Shown here piece by piece: positions 22,743 through 35,532 of a stretch of 64,000 bases of DNA. Where the stretch lies: positions 682,001-746,000 of the forward strand of contig JAGMUV010000008.1 in the NCBI GenBank assembly GCA_020744425.1, in the 5' to 3' direction. This stretch comes from Dactylonectria macrodidyma (Eukaryota; Ascomycota; Sordariomycetes; Hypocreales; Nectriaceae). A program made the position numbers and the translations under genes. The first letter of the stretch is position 1, and each line of letters opens with the position of its first letter. Below the pieces are notes generated by a model. The model saw only the letters and a program-made list of their open reading frames with translations, searched no databases and was not told the DNA's origin.

Positions 22743-25380
22743 CCCTCGGCATTGCTTCTTCCTGCCCCGAGGATGAATTCTCCTGCCACCACGGTCGCTT
22801 TTGGCGGTCTGGTTCTCGATTTCCGTCCGGCCGGTTATCGCGGTTGTCTTGCTTGTTGTTTGCGTAGTATGGAGGGTTGCGATCGTCCTGCTGGCGGCTC
22901 CGCTGGTAGGGCCGTCTCTCCTGTCGGTATGGCGGCTGGTTCTGACTCCATCGTGGGCGTCCTTGCTCGCCTCGGTCCTGGTTGCCGTATCCTCGGTACC
23001 TTGGTGGGTATCTTCGATCTCGGTCGTTCTGTCCCCAATGAGCGTCGGGTCCTTCTGCTTCGCTATCGGATTCGTCTTCTCTCTCGTTTCTGTAGCCTAT
23101 AAACGCTTTCTGGGCTGCGCGTATGTTCGATTTGGATGTGGTTTTCAGTTTGAAGTCATTCGCTTCCTTTTCAGCATTGATTTTGCTCTGAAGATTGCGT
23201 TTTTTGTCATCGAGGTATGAAAGGTAGTCTGCCCGGCTTGTCCCTTCTTTTGGTGGGTCCGCGATAGCCTTGAGTTCGGCGTCTAGGCGGGTGTAAACAG
23301 CGAGTAGCAGTTGGTAATTGGTCGTTCTCCCGAGAGCTCGTTCCTTAGCGAAGACCGTGCTGGCGAAATCGCGTATGTGCTTGTTGCTTGCGATATCCTC
23401 CTTGGTGAATTTGGCTTTCGTCAACCATTCGAGCGCGTCATCTTGTCGTATGCTAAATTCCTTGCGCACTGCGTTGAGAAATAGGTCTTTGTCAGAAGTT
23501 AGCCTTTCTCGGTCCTCATTATCGAGCTGATTAGAGTACTATATTAATGCTGACCCTCGAAGGTTGTTTTTGAGTCCTTTTAGGATGGCTTCGCACTTGT
23601 AAGGGTCAATTGGATCCCAGTAGGTATTAACTGCGTCTATCTACAATTCCATATTGCAGAAGATGATTTGCTTTCTGTTATAGTAAGTGTCCCCTTGACT
23701 GCTTGCGTCGCTTTTAACCCTATCAGGCCAGAATAGACCTAAATGCCGAATATTATAGTCCCTCCTGCTCGGGTGCCCGTTGCTGGCTGCGAATACTGCT
23801 ATCATTACTAGCGTCTGAGATGCTTGTCTTGCTATGAGGTTAGCTGGGAATGGCTCGTAACTTCTTTAGCTCCTCGCTTCTGTCATTCTGCGAGTGTTGT
23901 CCGGTGGGTCGTTGAATTCTTCCTTCTAACCGTAAGGAGGCTCATATGGGCCTCTAATCTCGGTATGTAAGTAGCGACCTGGGGTTGCTCCGCGAGATTT
24001 GCCTAGTATGGGTTTTCGTGCTGACCGGTTGTGATAATTTGGCACCATGTGGGTCGGATTTGGCCGTACTCCTGTTCGGTCTGCCTTCGCAGGGTTCTCG
24101 CCGTAGCGATCCGGTCGGTTCGTGAATGAGGTGGCTTCGTTGATTGCGCTGCCTGTTTGGACGGTAATGTTGTCGAACCGTGTCGCGAGGATGTCGACGT
24201 TTCCCGAGACCTCCGTCAGGCGCTCCTCCAGATTCCTGAAGCCGTTCCGTGTGGAATCGAACTGGGCCGATATCCCTCTGAAGTCCCTTGCCATAGTGTC
24301 GATTTTGGCATTGGTGCTGTTTATTCCGTCGGCAAGGGCTGTTATCATATCCCGAAGCTCGCTCATCCCCTGTGGTTCGCGTTGGTAGTTTCCTCCGTTG
24401 TTTTCGAAAGTGGAGGATCTTCGATGCTGAGCGTGGGCTCGCTCTGCTAGGGTTGGCGACTGCCTCGCTTCTTCGATGGCGTCCTCGTCCGTTCCGCCGT
24501 AGGAAATGACTTTATCATGGCGGCTTCTGCCTCCCTGTCTCTGTGACGGTCTGATCGTTCCGCTGGATCCCGACTCTTGCGATCCTGACCCTCTTGGCGG
24601 TGCCTCCTGCTCACGCACCGGTTCTGCCGTCTGGGAGATTTGGCCTAATGTCGACGGACCAAATCGTACGTCACCGGTAGGAGCTCTTGACATCCTTGAC
24701 GATGGTTCCCCGTGCTAGGTGGTCGTTTTCCAGAAGATTTTTCTTGGCCCTGGGTCGGAGACGCTGTCGTCCGTCGGTGGCGTGTGGCCCAATTGCGCTG
24801 CTGCTGAGTAGCTTCTGACCCCCAGTCCTGTTAGGGGCTGTTTTCCTTTTTCGGGGGGTCTTCTTGGCCCATTCTCGGTCATTGCTGGCGCCGCAGCTTC
24901 CGACCGGGTGGCTGGGAAGTTTTCAGGGTCTTCGAGATCCCCGTGTTCAGAGAGGTCCTCGTTTTCCGTCGTTGTTGCCGTTTCTGACTCTGAGGAGGTG
25001 TAAAGTGGCTCTGGGCCTGGCAGATTCGCGAGAAGTTGTAGTTCTCTCGCTCTCTTGAGGATCCTTTCTGTTGTCTTCCAGGCTTCCTTTATTTGGTGCG
25101 GGTCGATGGAATTCCAGTTAGAAGGGGGTTCTTTGTCTTGTGGCTCGTTGAGTCTGACCGGGTTGCTGTATTCGTTGAGTGTGTAGTGGCAGAGTTCTAC
25201 GAGGTCTGGAAATCTGTCGGATTTTGCTGGGAAGGTTTGTCTGACCTTGGTGTTTTCGTCCCTGAGGAGGAAGCTTCTGACTCTCTTTATAGTGAGTAGA
25301 TCTCCTGAGGTGATTGGTTTGGGGATTTTGAGCTTTTCCTGCAGTTGTTCGGTTTTGCCTATAGGATTTGAACTTCTTCG
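22702..25380 (-). pseudogene. Gypsy gag, interrupted by stops
   Basis: One frame from near the 5' LTR to the stop at 22702. The first ATG in frame is at 24882 (MTENGPRRPPEKG), but coding-like sequence extends upstream to about 25380 (LQEKLKIPKPITSGDLLTIK), so the original start may be lost. Stops at 24715-24717 (TAG) and four more between 23926 and 23470. The central part (23560-23150) is the helical gag domain (RKEFSIRQDDALEWLTKAKF, KERALGRTTNYQLLLAVY). The C-terminus is rich in Arg, Asp, Tyr and Pro (RYPPRYRGYG) in place of a CCHC zinc knuckle, so RNA packaging may depend on this RG/RY tail. Confidence 0.8.
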
Positions 25381-25494
25381 CTAGGAGTGCTTCTGCGAGA
25401 GCTGCTTCTGGCGAGATTTCTGTCGGTTTCGGTATGCTGTTTTGAGTTGTGTTTCTGGCGTCTTGTGGAAGGGGTTAGCGCGATGCGAGAACTA

Positions 25495-25507
25495 GCAATT
25501 GCTACCA
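25495..25507 (-). promoter_or_regulatory. Gypsy primer-binding site
   Basis: Two bases inside the 5' LTR the minus strand reads TGGTAGCAATTGC. The leading TGG fits pairing with a tRNA 3' CCA end, the usual Gypsy arrangement; the tRNA is not identified. Confidence 0.5.
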
Positions 25508-25509
25508 CT

Positions 25510-25753
25510 TGTTATGGTTCTCTTAGTGTCTGACTTGAGGGATGTCGTTATTAATAGCTATACTGTTGGATATGCTTGTCGTTGTGTTTTATACTATTAC
25601 AGTTCCTTCACCTTAGTAATTGGTACTTAGTGATCTGGTTCTGTATGTTATGTGTAAAGTCTTGATTGTCTCCTCTAACTTCCAGAGTGGAAGATTTGAC
25701 TATGGGCATGTCATTTCTACTAGTGGGAACCTGGTCCCGACCTATTCATAATA
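25510..25753 (-). repeat. Gypsy 5' LTR (right copy)
   Basis: Aligns without gaps to 14254-14497 with about 19 differences, all C/T or G/A. Many convert CA or TG in one copy to TA in the other. Confidence 0.85.
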
Positions 25754-28700
25754 ATACCTTTATTAAAAAAATTAAATAAAATTTAGAAAATTTTCTTTAT
25801 AAATACACTTAGCTAATTAACTTTATTTAAAAATATTAGCTATTTTAAGCTTAGTTTGAATTTTTAAGAATTTCTTTTATAAATATTAGTTAAAAGTATA
25901 AAACGCTAAGACATGCTTAAGTGTTGCACTCGCTGGTTTATTGCACTCATATGTAGAGTATGTTATTAAAATTAACCTAAGAAAATAAAAAGGAGAGAAA
26001 ATAGTATTTATATAAATAAAGTAATAATTTATTAATATTATTAATAAAAAAGCTATTTTATAAAGCTTATATAAGCTTTAGAATTATTTAAAAGCTTAAA
26101 TAAAGTTATCTTTTTCTTTATTATTAAAAAATATAAATATAATATAAAAGAATTATTAATAAGTATTAATACTAATTATATTAAAGAGAGGTATTTTATA
26201 CTTATTAATTTTATATATATAGTTTAATATAAGTATTTTAAGATATAATTTAAAATATCTTAATAACTTTAAATATATAAATAATATTATTATAATTTTA
26301 TTATTTATATTAAAGTAAATTTAACTTTAAAAGCTCTTATTCTTAAGCTAATTAATAAGAATATATATATTACTTTAATTTTAAATAAGATTTTATTTAT
26401 TTTATATAATATAATTATAAATATCTTATTATATAATAATTATATTTAAATATATATATATATAGAATTTAATCTCCTTTAATATAATATTAATATTAAT
26501 AAATTATTAAACTATTAATTCTTATAAATATAATAATTAATAAAGTATTAAATATATTAATTAATTAAAGTTTAACTTATAATTATATTAATTAAAATTA
26601 ATCTTAAGGTAATACTTTAAACTTTATATAGTCTTATATAGGCTTTTCTTTATTATAATAAAAAAGAGATATTATATATAATATATTATAATTTCTTATT
26701 ATTATTTTTTTAAAAAAAGAAATAAAGCCTGTTTAACTCTATAATTATAATTAAAAATTATATTAATTCTTTTACTTAAGGTCTTTTAAAAGGTTTTTAT
26801 TATAAAGGCATAGCTTTATAATATTATTTAAATATTAATTACTATATATAGTTCCTTTTATAAGTTAAAGTTATCTTTAAGAAGGAGAATATTATTAAGG
26901 AAGTAATAAAGAATATTAATTAAGTTTATTATAATTTAAAAAAGGTATAATAAGTAAAATTAACCTTATAAAAGCTATTAATTATTAAATTAAAAGTCTA
27001 ATTTACACTTTATTACTCTTTTTTAAAGAAAAGATCCTTCTTATATAAGAATATTATTTATATAGCTAGCTATACAATTTATTATATAATATTATTTATA
27101 TAGCTAGCTGTATAAATATAAGTTACTATACTATAATTAACTTATAGACATAAGTTAGTAATATTTACTATAATTAAAAGCTTAATTATAAAAGCCTAAA
27201 ATATTATTTACTATTAATAAAACAGTATTATACTCTAGTTTTAAAGCCTAATCTTTTTATATATATATTTAATATATAGTATAGTATAAAGTACTTTTAA
27301 TATATATAAAAGAGCTAATATACTCTCCTTATAGTAAATTATATAAGTATAAGGTTAGAAGTTATACTACTTGCCTATTTTAATAAGCCTAAGCTTAAAG
27401 CTATAAAATTATATAATTATAATATATTATAAAAGGTATTAATAAGCTATATTAACTTATAATATTAGTTAGAATATTATAATAAGATAAGCTTATACTT
27501 ATTATTATAATAAATATATCCTAAGATAAGGTACTTACTAATACTACTTAGAGTTATATATTTTTATAAGCCTTAGTAGACCCTTAGCTACTATTACTAG
27601 CAGCCTATAGCTAAGGAATGCTATTACTGCCTTTAAATACATTATAGCCAGCTTTATAGCTAGTATTACTATTAGAATCCCAGTCTGTCTTATAGTTAGA
27701 ATTATAGCTAGCCTTATAGTTAGAGCGGGTCAGCTAGTAAGTTATATAATAACCAGCCCTTACAGCTTTCTTCCTTAAGCTATTAAAAGAGGCTTATAAT
27801 CGCAGTATATTAAACTTAACTAAAAAGGCGGAAATAACTCTTATACTAACTCCAATTCTTAAAGAAATGCAAGCTAAGTTCCTATACTAAGAGTGGACTA
27901 TTATAAAGCTATTAAGTTATTATTAGGCTTTAAAGATAAAGTATAGGCTTTTTCTATAGATAATTAAAAAGACTAAGGTTAGCTATAATTATAATATTAA
28001 ATAGGTTATTATTAATAATAAATAATAAGTTATATATTAATAGAATTATAATAAGAAAGTTATATAGCTTAAGAATATAAGTCTTCTTAAAGCAGACTTA
28101 TATAACTTTATATTTAAAGGTAATAAGCTTATTAAACTATCTATTATAAAAGCTAGTAATAAAGAAGAATTAGAATATATTAACTACTTTTTAAATCCTA
28201 AGGAAACTAAGAAAAATAAAGATAATAAGAATAAAGGTAAGAAAACTCACTTTAAAAAGCTTAAGAGATTATAATTCTAGTAATACTAATAGCTAGTTTA
28301 TTAAAAAGTTCTTAAAGAACTTAAGCACTCTTAATATTTTTAATTCTTATAAAGTAAGTAGTTAGGAAAAAGTAAATTTATTAATAAAGGAATAATAATA
28401 AGAAGTATAATAACTTAATTACTATAATAATATTATATATAAAGTATTATAAAGTAGTATTTTTAAAGAATAAGAAGGAAATTAAAGTAAATAATATTAA
28501 AAGGGCAATTTCTAATATTTAAAAGACATTCTAGCTTATAAAAGTATAATTAGCACACTTTATAAAAATAATAATAGCTCTTTAAAAAGCTATTATTTAA
28601 AATAATATAAAAGAAGATATTAAAATAAAGAAAATACTATTTTAAAGGCTATTAGATATTAAAAGTAAGGTTATTAAAGAGATATATTTTAAGTAAGGAA

Positions 28701-30790
28701 GGCAGAGGTTATAATATATTTAAAAGCAGGAAAAAACAGTTATTAAAAATAGTAATTAAAGCTTATAATAAATATAATATAAGGGATTTAGTAAAATAAT
28801 ATATTATAATTATAAAAGGGTTAATAGGCTTATATATTATATTTTAAGTAGTTTTAATAAGTAATATATTATAAGAGTTATTATAGCTATAATATATAAC
28901 TTACTAAAAAAGAATTAAGCTATATAGGCCTTATAAGCTAGTACTTAAAGCATTTTAATAAGCTTTTTATTTTATATTAGAAAATAAGTAGGGGTATTAT
29001 TTATATAAATTCTAAATAAATATTAATAAAGAATATTAATATTTTAAAAAATAGTATAGTACTATTTAGCCTTATAATAATATATAAGTATTTATTAAGA
29101 TATTAATATATAAGGATAGTATTTTATTTTTATTTCTTAAAATAAGAGTGTTTTTTTTCCTTTATTTTAAAACTAAACCCTGCCTTAACCTTTAAAAATA
29201 ACCTTATATAGCTAAATACTATAGCTTTATAAACCTCCTTACTAGTTAATAATAGCTATTAATTAGATAAATAGTTACTTTATATTTCTTTTAATAATAC
29301 TTTTAATTTCCTAGTCTTTAAGCTTTTTATAACTTTATTTTTAATAATACTATAATAATTATTTTACTTTCTTATTATATATAATACTTATAGTATTATT
29401 ATAACCTTTATTATTATTATTATTATTTTTAAATAAAATAAAGATATTATTATTTTTATTATTTCCTTCTTTATATAACTTCTATATTTTTTTAAATAAT
29501 ATTATTATATAGTCTAGCTATTATTAAGTTTAAAACCCTTATATTTACTTACTAATAAGTAATATCTAACTCTTTTAAAAATAAATTATAAATATTATTA
29601 TTATTATTATCCTTTAACTTCTTATACTTATATAAGAAGTTCTAAAGCCCTATAAGTATATATATAAGTTTTACTTAATTTTAAAAGCTATATTTTAATA
29701 AGTTATTTTTAAATATTTTAAACTTTTACTTAAATTAGCTAAATGCTTATTTTATAATAATATAAGCTTAAGTATAATAAAGGTTATATAATTCCTTTTT
29801 ATTCTTAGGCTAATCTTCTAATTTATACTAATTTTATAAATAATACTATATATTTAAGTATAGAGCTAAAATACTTTATTAAAGCTTAAAACTAGTATTA
29901 TTAAGATAAAATCTCCTTTTTAATATATTAAAGCTATATATAAAGATAATATAAGTAAGTATTATATTATAAATCTATTCTTTAGCTCTAATTAATATAT
30001 ATAAAAAGGTTTTATTTAATCTTATAACTATTAATATATTTTAAAAGATATTACTCTTTTAATTTTAAAATATTACTTATTATTATATTAATATATATAT
30101 TATAATATATATTCTATTTATAATATTAATATACTTAGTAAATTATAATAAGCTATTATTTAAAACTATTTTTAAACTAATATATTTTAATACTAGCTAT
30201 ATAATAAAGGTAAGATATAGCTTTCTTATTGTATTAAGTACTATCCTAAAGGTTTTTAATATTAAGCTTTAAATTACTTAAAAGAAATATATAGTATTAT
30301 ATTAACTCTTACTATAATTATAAATTTATAAGAATATTATAACTTTCTAATAGAGAGACTAATACTAGCTATTTTAAAGGCCTATATAATTATAAAGCTA
30401 TTTATATAAAGTATAGAATATTACTTTCTATATATAAAAGAGTTTAAAAAACTAATAGTTTAATCCTTTTAAAAGAGTTATTATATAGTAATTTATACTA
30501 TTTAATCCTTTTAAATAGATAATATTATAAATGCCTTAATCTATCTATCTTATTTAATAAAATAAACTTTAAGATATTATTAGAATTATAATTAAAATAA
30601 CTAAATTAATAAGGGCTAGATAATAAGCTTATAATATTATTATAATTAGTAATAATAATATTTATAAATATATTATTAATCTTAATATCTTATATATAGA
30701 AAAAGCTAATATATAAAATAATATAAGAATTAATATAATAATTTATATATATACTAAGTAATTATAGTTAAGGCATATATACTTAAATAG
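25754..30790. repeat. extremely AT-rich block without genes
   Basis: No frame is open for 60 codons on either strand, and long stretches are almost only A and T. A slightly GC-richer part at 27530-27860 contains short GCTATTACTA/AGCCTTATAG-like repetitions. Reading 27780-28380 forward gives fragments that look like transposon gag-type protein (SLRDYNSS, TLNIFNSYKVSS), too decayed to name. Fits heavily RIPed retrotransposon DNA. Confidence 0.7.
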
Positions 30791-32177
30791 TAGAAAAAGA
30801 GCATTTAGATCTCTTTTTACCTCTAAATATGGAATAAATACTAAGAATCTATCGCTAATTAGGTAAGGTATATAAAGATATATCTAAACGCTTACATAAC
30901 TTCAGTAACTTCAGCCAGCGCCTTGGCAGCCAAAAATTGCTACTAAAATAGGGATAGCAACCTCGATCAATTCATTTTCCATCTCCTTATGTCTCCACAC
31001 ATCCGCCGTGCGTTAGATACGCACACGAGAAGATCAGGCCCTTAGCGCGCGCTTCCCGGGCTAATTTTAGAAGACAGGGGGCTTCAGCTTCGGTTCTGAG
31101 ACCGAGAATACGTACCTGTATCCCCTGTTCCTAGGAAAAGAACAGCACTGTTTATTAGCTGGGGCTACACTCGCAGACGTTTATGAGGCAGACCCACCCG
31201 CGTAGCTTGAGTGGCAGATAAATCTGCTGAAGCAGCGAGCCTTGTGTGCACATACCTGCCTTGGCTGGAAGCCGCGTCATCAACCAGCACCTCGAGGTAA
31301 GCAACAGCAACCAATGAAACTATTTGGACTGGTTTCCAGGCTAGTCTGTCAGACAAAGTGAGTGGTTTCAATTCCCGAGCCGAGGGCCCAAAACAAGGCG
31401 CAAGGGAGGGGCCCAGAACAGGGCGGCCAGCCCCGCGCATCAGAACCTAGCCGGCAGATAGCCGCGGTGATCGAGTGACGGTTATTTATTGCGCAACGGG
31501 TTGCCCTTCTTGCCCACCCTTTCCGATGAACAGTGCCAGGGTGATAAGGGAGGCATTTTAAGGTAGTTGTTGGATCGCATACGGCACATTCGATCAGAAC
31601 GATATGAAGCAATACGATGTTCAGCCAAAGGGTTAATGTTGTTGATTCCTTCCTTCTTGCCCAGCCCCCCCTCTTTTCTCGAGAGGGGGTTTCCAGTCAT
31701 CTGACACACCCTCTGACTAAAGTTAGGGATATCGATCTATCAGAGGTTTCGCAATACAAGGTCACAATCCAACATGCTATATAGCGATGCCGCATGCGTC
31801 ACTAGCGAAGCAACATTAAAATATTAAATTCTATGCAATTTTTAATAGAAGAGACATTTTTCTACCATTGAAAATCACGTGGAAAGAAATGCATCTCCCA
31901 CGCCATATTCGAGCTGGGACATGCGTTTGCTACACGGCCCAGGGCCGTCACCATGGCAGCCTACCCTCGCAAAACTGATTGGCTTTTTAAGTTGCCAGTG
32001 ACCTCAATGTCCTCGTTCTGGGTCAGACATATCAGGATACGGTATAATCAAAAAAAGTACGATTCATCCTATTTTGTTGCTACCCAGCGTTTGATCAATC
32101 CACGATCCCGTCTTCCTTCGAGCTTTCCTTGGAGATTCTCGGTCTCTAGGACGAGAGGCCATCCATTGCAGTTAGCG
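30791..32177. other. transition from AT-rich DNA to the gene island, no firm gene
   Basis: GC rises sharply at about 30900. Frames of 75-93 codons at 31165-31712 and 31953-32234 overlap each other on both strands and resemble nothing I know, so I do not call them genes. A possible LTR edge is at 31569-31704. Confidence 0.5.
31569..31704 (-). repeat. possible LTR remnant related to the Copia/TRIM LTRs
   Basis: On the minus strand AGAGGGTG is followed by TGTCAGATGACTGG, the same purine-tract plus TGTCAGAT junction seen at the Copia 3' LTR and the TRIM second LTR. The other end could be CCAACA at 31569. No target duplication or second copy supports it. Confidence 0.3.
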
Positions 32178-32999
32178 TTAAATGGCCATTGTACAGCTGG
32201 AACCATCGTCCGACGCCTCTGCCGCCTCCTCTAGCACCCCGTCTGCTAGCTCGTCGGCGAGCGTGTGCATTCCCATAACCCTAGCAAGGTCAGAATACGT
32301 CCATGCTCTTTTCCCGATTTCAAGCCCTGGTGTCGCTCCGAGCTCGAACAGGAGACGGATGGTTTCCCTTGCCTGATCTTCCGGCAGCCGCAGAGCGTGC
32401 ACGACCGGCGTCGGCCCATCCTTGTCTTTAATATCAACATCGACTCTCTAGATCTTGACGAACATCTCGATCTCATTCTTGAGTCCACGTCTCGCCGCGG
32501 CATGAAGACCGGTCATGAGAAGTCCGCAGTCTGGTCGAGCTCCTCCATTGAGAAGTAACTCGGCCACATGAAAGTTCCCACTGTAGAGAGCGAGTGAGAG
32601 AGCGGAGGCGTCTTGATGTTCGTCGTTGACATTGGAAGACTTCAGCAGAAGAGAGACGACGTCTTCCTTCCCGCGAGCAGCAGCATCATGTATCGGAGTG
32701 ACCTTAAGACGCGTCTTATTCTGTGGCAAGTAGGCTGTTCTGCCTTCAAAGAACTGAAAGTCCTCGAGAGGAAAGAGGCCGAAGGGAAGGGTCTTTTTCT
32801 CGATTACGTTGCTGGTGCACCTATAATCATCGGTGGAAGCCTGGATTGAGTCGACAATGAACTCAATCTTTCCACGAGGCATATAGGGGAGGAAGCGTTG
32901 GATCGAAAACATTGTGATGAATGATGAGTTTCCTTTGAGTATGGTGGAAAATGGAGGGTTCCCGATAATGAGGAGGGAGAAGCTGAAGGTAGAACTCAT
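32178..32999 (-). pseudogene. ankyrin-repeat protein, one in-frame nonsense codon
   Basis: Minus-strand frame of 273 sense codons with ATG at 32999 (MSSTFSFSLLII) and a TATA-like ATATAAAGG about 20 bases upstream. Ankyrin units: TPIHDAAARGKEDVVSLLLK; SALSLALYSGNFHVAELLLN; TGLHAAARRGLKNEIEMFV. A TAG at 32448-32450 falls exactly where repeat spacing needs one residue (KI-stop-RVDVDIKDKDGPTPV), and the frame continues 90 codons to 32178 with TPVVHALRLP and a further helix pair. CAG to TAG would explain it. No intron of acceptable size removes it. An N-terminal stretch before the repeats may be a degenerate F-box-like segment. Either a recent pseudogene or a shortened protein. Confidence 0.65.
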
Positions 33000-34393
33000 G
33001 GGGCAGAGGACCCCCTTTATATGCACCGTCCTACAGATCAATCACATGGGGTCTTACATAGAATGCCTTGCTGATGGTACGCGCCGCGCTACCCCATGTC
33101 ACCGGGTAGCTTCGAGCAAGCTCACCGTGGAATTGTAAAAAGGGGGCCGATCCGGGACTCTAGAGAGGTCGCGGGGCTATCATCCGAGACCAGTTCACCG
33201 GTCCAATACATATCGACATACGAGGCACAGGACACCGACACAAGCAAACTATAAAAGGGCCATGCGAAGGCCAAGCTTGTCTAGTGAGATCACATTGCGG
33301 CCAACAGCTCGGTCCAAAGGATGAGACCGTTGAGCCAAGGTTGCCCAGAGGCCAGGGTAGGCCATCTAGGTCCATCATCCAGGCCCAGGGTGGTTACGAA
33401 GGAGTCATCGGTCACAGAATGCCTTACCACCGTCATTTAATATTGCCCGGGGGAGGGGCTAGGTGGAGATAGGGACGCCAGGGCTAACAAGGAGGTCGGT
33501 TGCTTGAGAAGGCGGCTGAATTACATGTCGTTTCTCGATACAGCCTCAGTTGACTGGCATATGGGTAGGCCAGCAAGCCATGATCTGCATGTTCAAGCCG
33601 TAAAGAGACACGGTAGAGCAACAGAATGCCTCGCCGGCATTACTCGAGACAGTCAATGCCACTTTGCAACGGTTAGAAGATCCCGGCGAGGCAAATAGAC
33701 GGTGCGATTGACTTGGAAAACCATGTGATGCAGCACCTTGTTCTTCCTGGCCCATATATCATACACATTCAAAGATGAAGGAGGGGCACTCTTCCAAGGA
33801 TTCAAGGATCCGTAAGAGGCTTGAACCTAGCCGGCGAGATGCGGTGAGGTTTCGAGGGCACGGGGTTATGACTACAAAAGGATCTCAGGAGTCTTCTTTC
33901 CTCTGCGCCTCCTGGTAACGGATTCTTTCTCTAAGAATCGCCCTTATCAATATTTACAACCATTCTCCATCCCTGTTCCCACCTAAATGACGTGTCATGG
34001 CCATGAGCGGCTCCTCTTGTTAAGCTCTGTGCAGGGCTACGCTCCTGAATGCCTTCGGGATTCTTTTGTAAAGAGGGCTAGGCGAGTTCTCTGAATCCTG
34101 AATCCTGAATCCTGAATCCTGACTGTAATGCCTGCGGCTCACTAGTAGTATCCCAGCCCCTGACGACTTAGCACCCATGGTTCTTACAACCACAGCAAGC
34201 GATTGTGCCTTACCATCAGTTATCAGCCAGTGGCTCTCAACTTAAACTTGCCGCACATTAGCAGAGTAGGAGTGCAACTATAAAATGCACGAGCTCTCCA
34301 ACTGCTCTGAACACTTAACAGTCGCACACCATATTTCCCACCAGATACTCGACAGATCAGTATCATAAGCGCTCAACAGCATCTTATTACCAC
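33000..34393. other. intergenic, no gene recognised
   Basis: Ordinary composition. Short overlapping frames on both strands at 33160-33755 resemble no known protein. A period-7 repeat of CTGAATC, about 4.5 copies, lies at 34091-34122. Confidence 0.55.
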
Positions 34394-34394
34394 C

Positions 34395-34927
34395 TTGCCT
34401 ATTTCCAAGTCAGTCTTGCAGGAATCATTCATCGATGAAAAGGAATTGGCAAATAAGATTCTTCCTAGTATTCAGCAGATACAAGACGTAGGTGCATCCG
34501 ACAAAGCACCAAACGCAAGAAAGAGGCAAAGAGAAAGTAAAGAAAGACAAGAAGGTACGGGTGCCCTTTCCTTATGGTCATGGATCTAACGTCCTCACCA
34601 GTAAAGCGCTTCAAAGGAGGGCCCTTTAAAGACTCACTGCCTACTCCATGGAAGGTAGACTCTTATGTCGAAGGGCCATTTGAAATCACGCGAGAGGAGA
34701 GACTTATTCGAGAGGAGAAGTATACGATTCTTACTAGCACCTCTTTACAGTCAATCGATAATATCAAGGATGAGATATTCAACAAGGGGTGGGATTTAAG
34801 GTACGGTACGGTCAGAAACTCTGATAATATTGTAGTCAAGATTCCGTCGGAGTTTGGACATAATTTTCAAGATATCCTGGAAGACTTGAAAGCGATACGT
34901 ACTGTGGAGATGGAATCGAGCAATTAG
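34395..34927 (+). CDS. hypothetical protein, possibly two exons
   Basis: The second part (34574-34927) reads MVMDLTSSPVKRFKGG and on to VEMESSN, charged and without a known domain; SPVKRFK resembles a nuclear localisation signal. An intron is plausible at 34555-34601 (GTACGG, CTAAC, CAG; 47 nt), joining 34395-34554 (KELANKILPSIQQIQDV, basic KRQRESKERQ) in frame. The first part has no ATG, so either translation starts at 34574 or 34580, or a further 5' exon exists. Function unknown. Confidence 0.4.
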
Positions 34928-34964
34928 GGATGCATGGACAGGGCAGGGAGAGCGTCGAAATTAA

Positions 34965-35225
34965 ATGGAAAAGGTCGAGCCCATAATAGCAAGAATACGG
35001 GGCGAAGTGCCAAGTAAATTAGTCTCTTTATGGTTACGTCTATACAACTACATAGTTAAACTTGCAGATAGCTCTAAGCCCTATGTTCGCCGGACAACAC
35101 CCCCGCGTTGCAGAGAGTCCTCAGTTCTTGGAGTAGTGGTTGAGCAACCTTTGCGATTTCCTGGTCTAGCGGTCCTCCAGGGAGAAATATCTCTTCGCTC
35201 TCTAACAGCAGTCAGGAATGAATAA
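34965..35225 (+). CDS. small uncertain ORF
   Basis: 86 codons from an ATG 38 bases after the preceding stop. The first half (VEPIIARIRGEVPSKLVSL) looks coding, the second half (PPRCRESSVLGVVVEQ) less so. It may be a decayed exon of the neighbouring gene. No homology recognised. Confidence 0.2.
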   Translation: MEKVEPIIARIRGEVPSKLVSLWLRLYNYIVKLADSSKPYVRRTTPPRCRESSVLGVVVEQPLRFPGLAVLQGEISLRSLTAVRNE

Positions 35226-35532
35226 AACGGAAATCCTTGCAAGACTGTTCGTCCGCATACAATGTGAACACCCAATCAAGGCTCCTCGCACGATCATGTA
35301 TACTTCTACATAGCAGAAGAGGCACCCTATACCTTTTATTCCAGGGAAGCGAGTGATTCTTTATCGACAGACTCTGGAAGTTTCCGGCCCCTCCGTTATA
35401 ATATAGGACAGCGGTTCTGAGAGTCGTTGAATGTTATCTAAATAGCTTTTCGAAGCTTGGAATCTGTGTATGGTCTTCTCGTTTTAGAGCTTCCCAGATA
35501 TATAAGGTGATGCGCGACTCTTTTAGGGAGTA

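Larger units (their letters stand above)
14254..25753 (-). mobile_element. Ty3/Gypsy chromovirus with a third ORF, RIP-mutated
   Basis: About 11.5 kb, coding strand minus, bounded by direct LTRs of about 240 bp. Contents in coding order: gag, pol (protease, reverse transcriptase, RNase H, integrase, chromodomain), then an extra frame of about 800 codons. Each ORF is in one frame throughout and broken only by stops. The two LTRs differ at about 19 sites, every one a transition, so divergence is by RIP or deamination and not by ordinary drift. I found no matching target duplication (ATAGG on the left, ATACC on the right). Confidence 0.92.

Noticed and set aside
22734..23220. plus-strand frames of 122 and 139 codons inside Gypsy gag
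   Set aside because: Antisense shadows of the gag C-terminus, which is a continuous coding frame on the minus strand.
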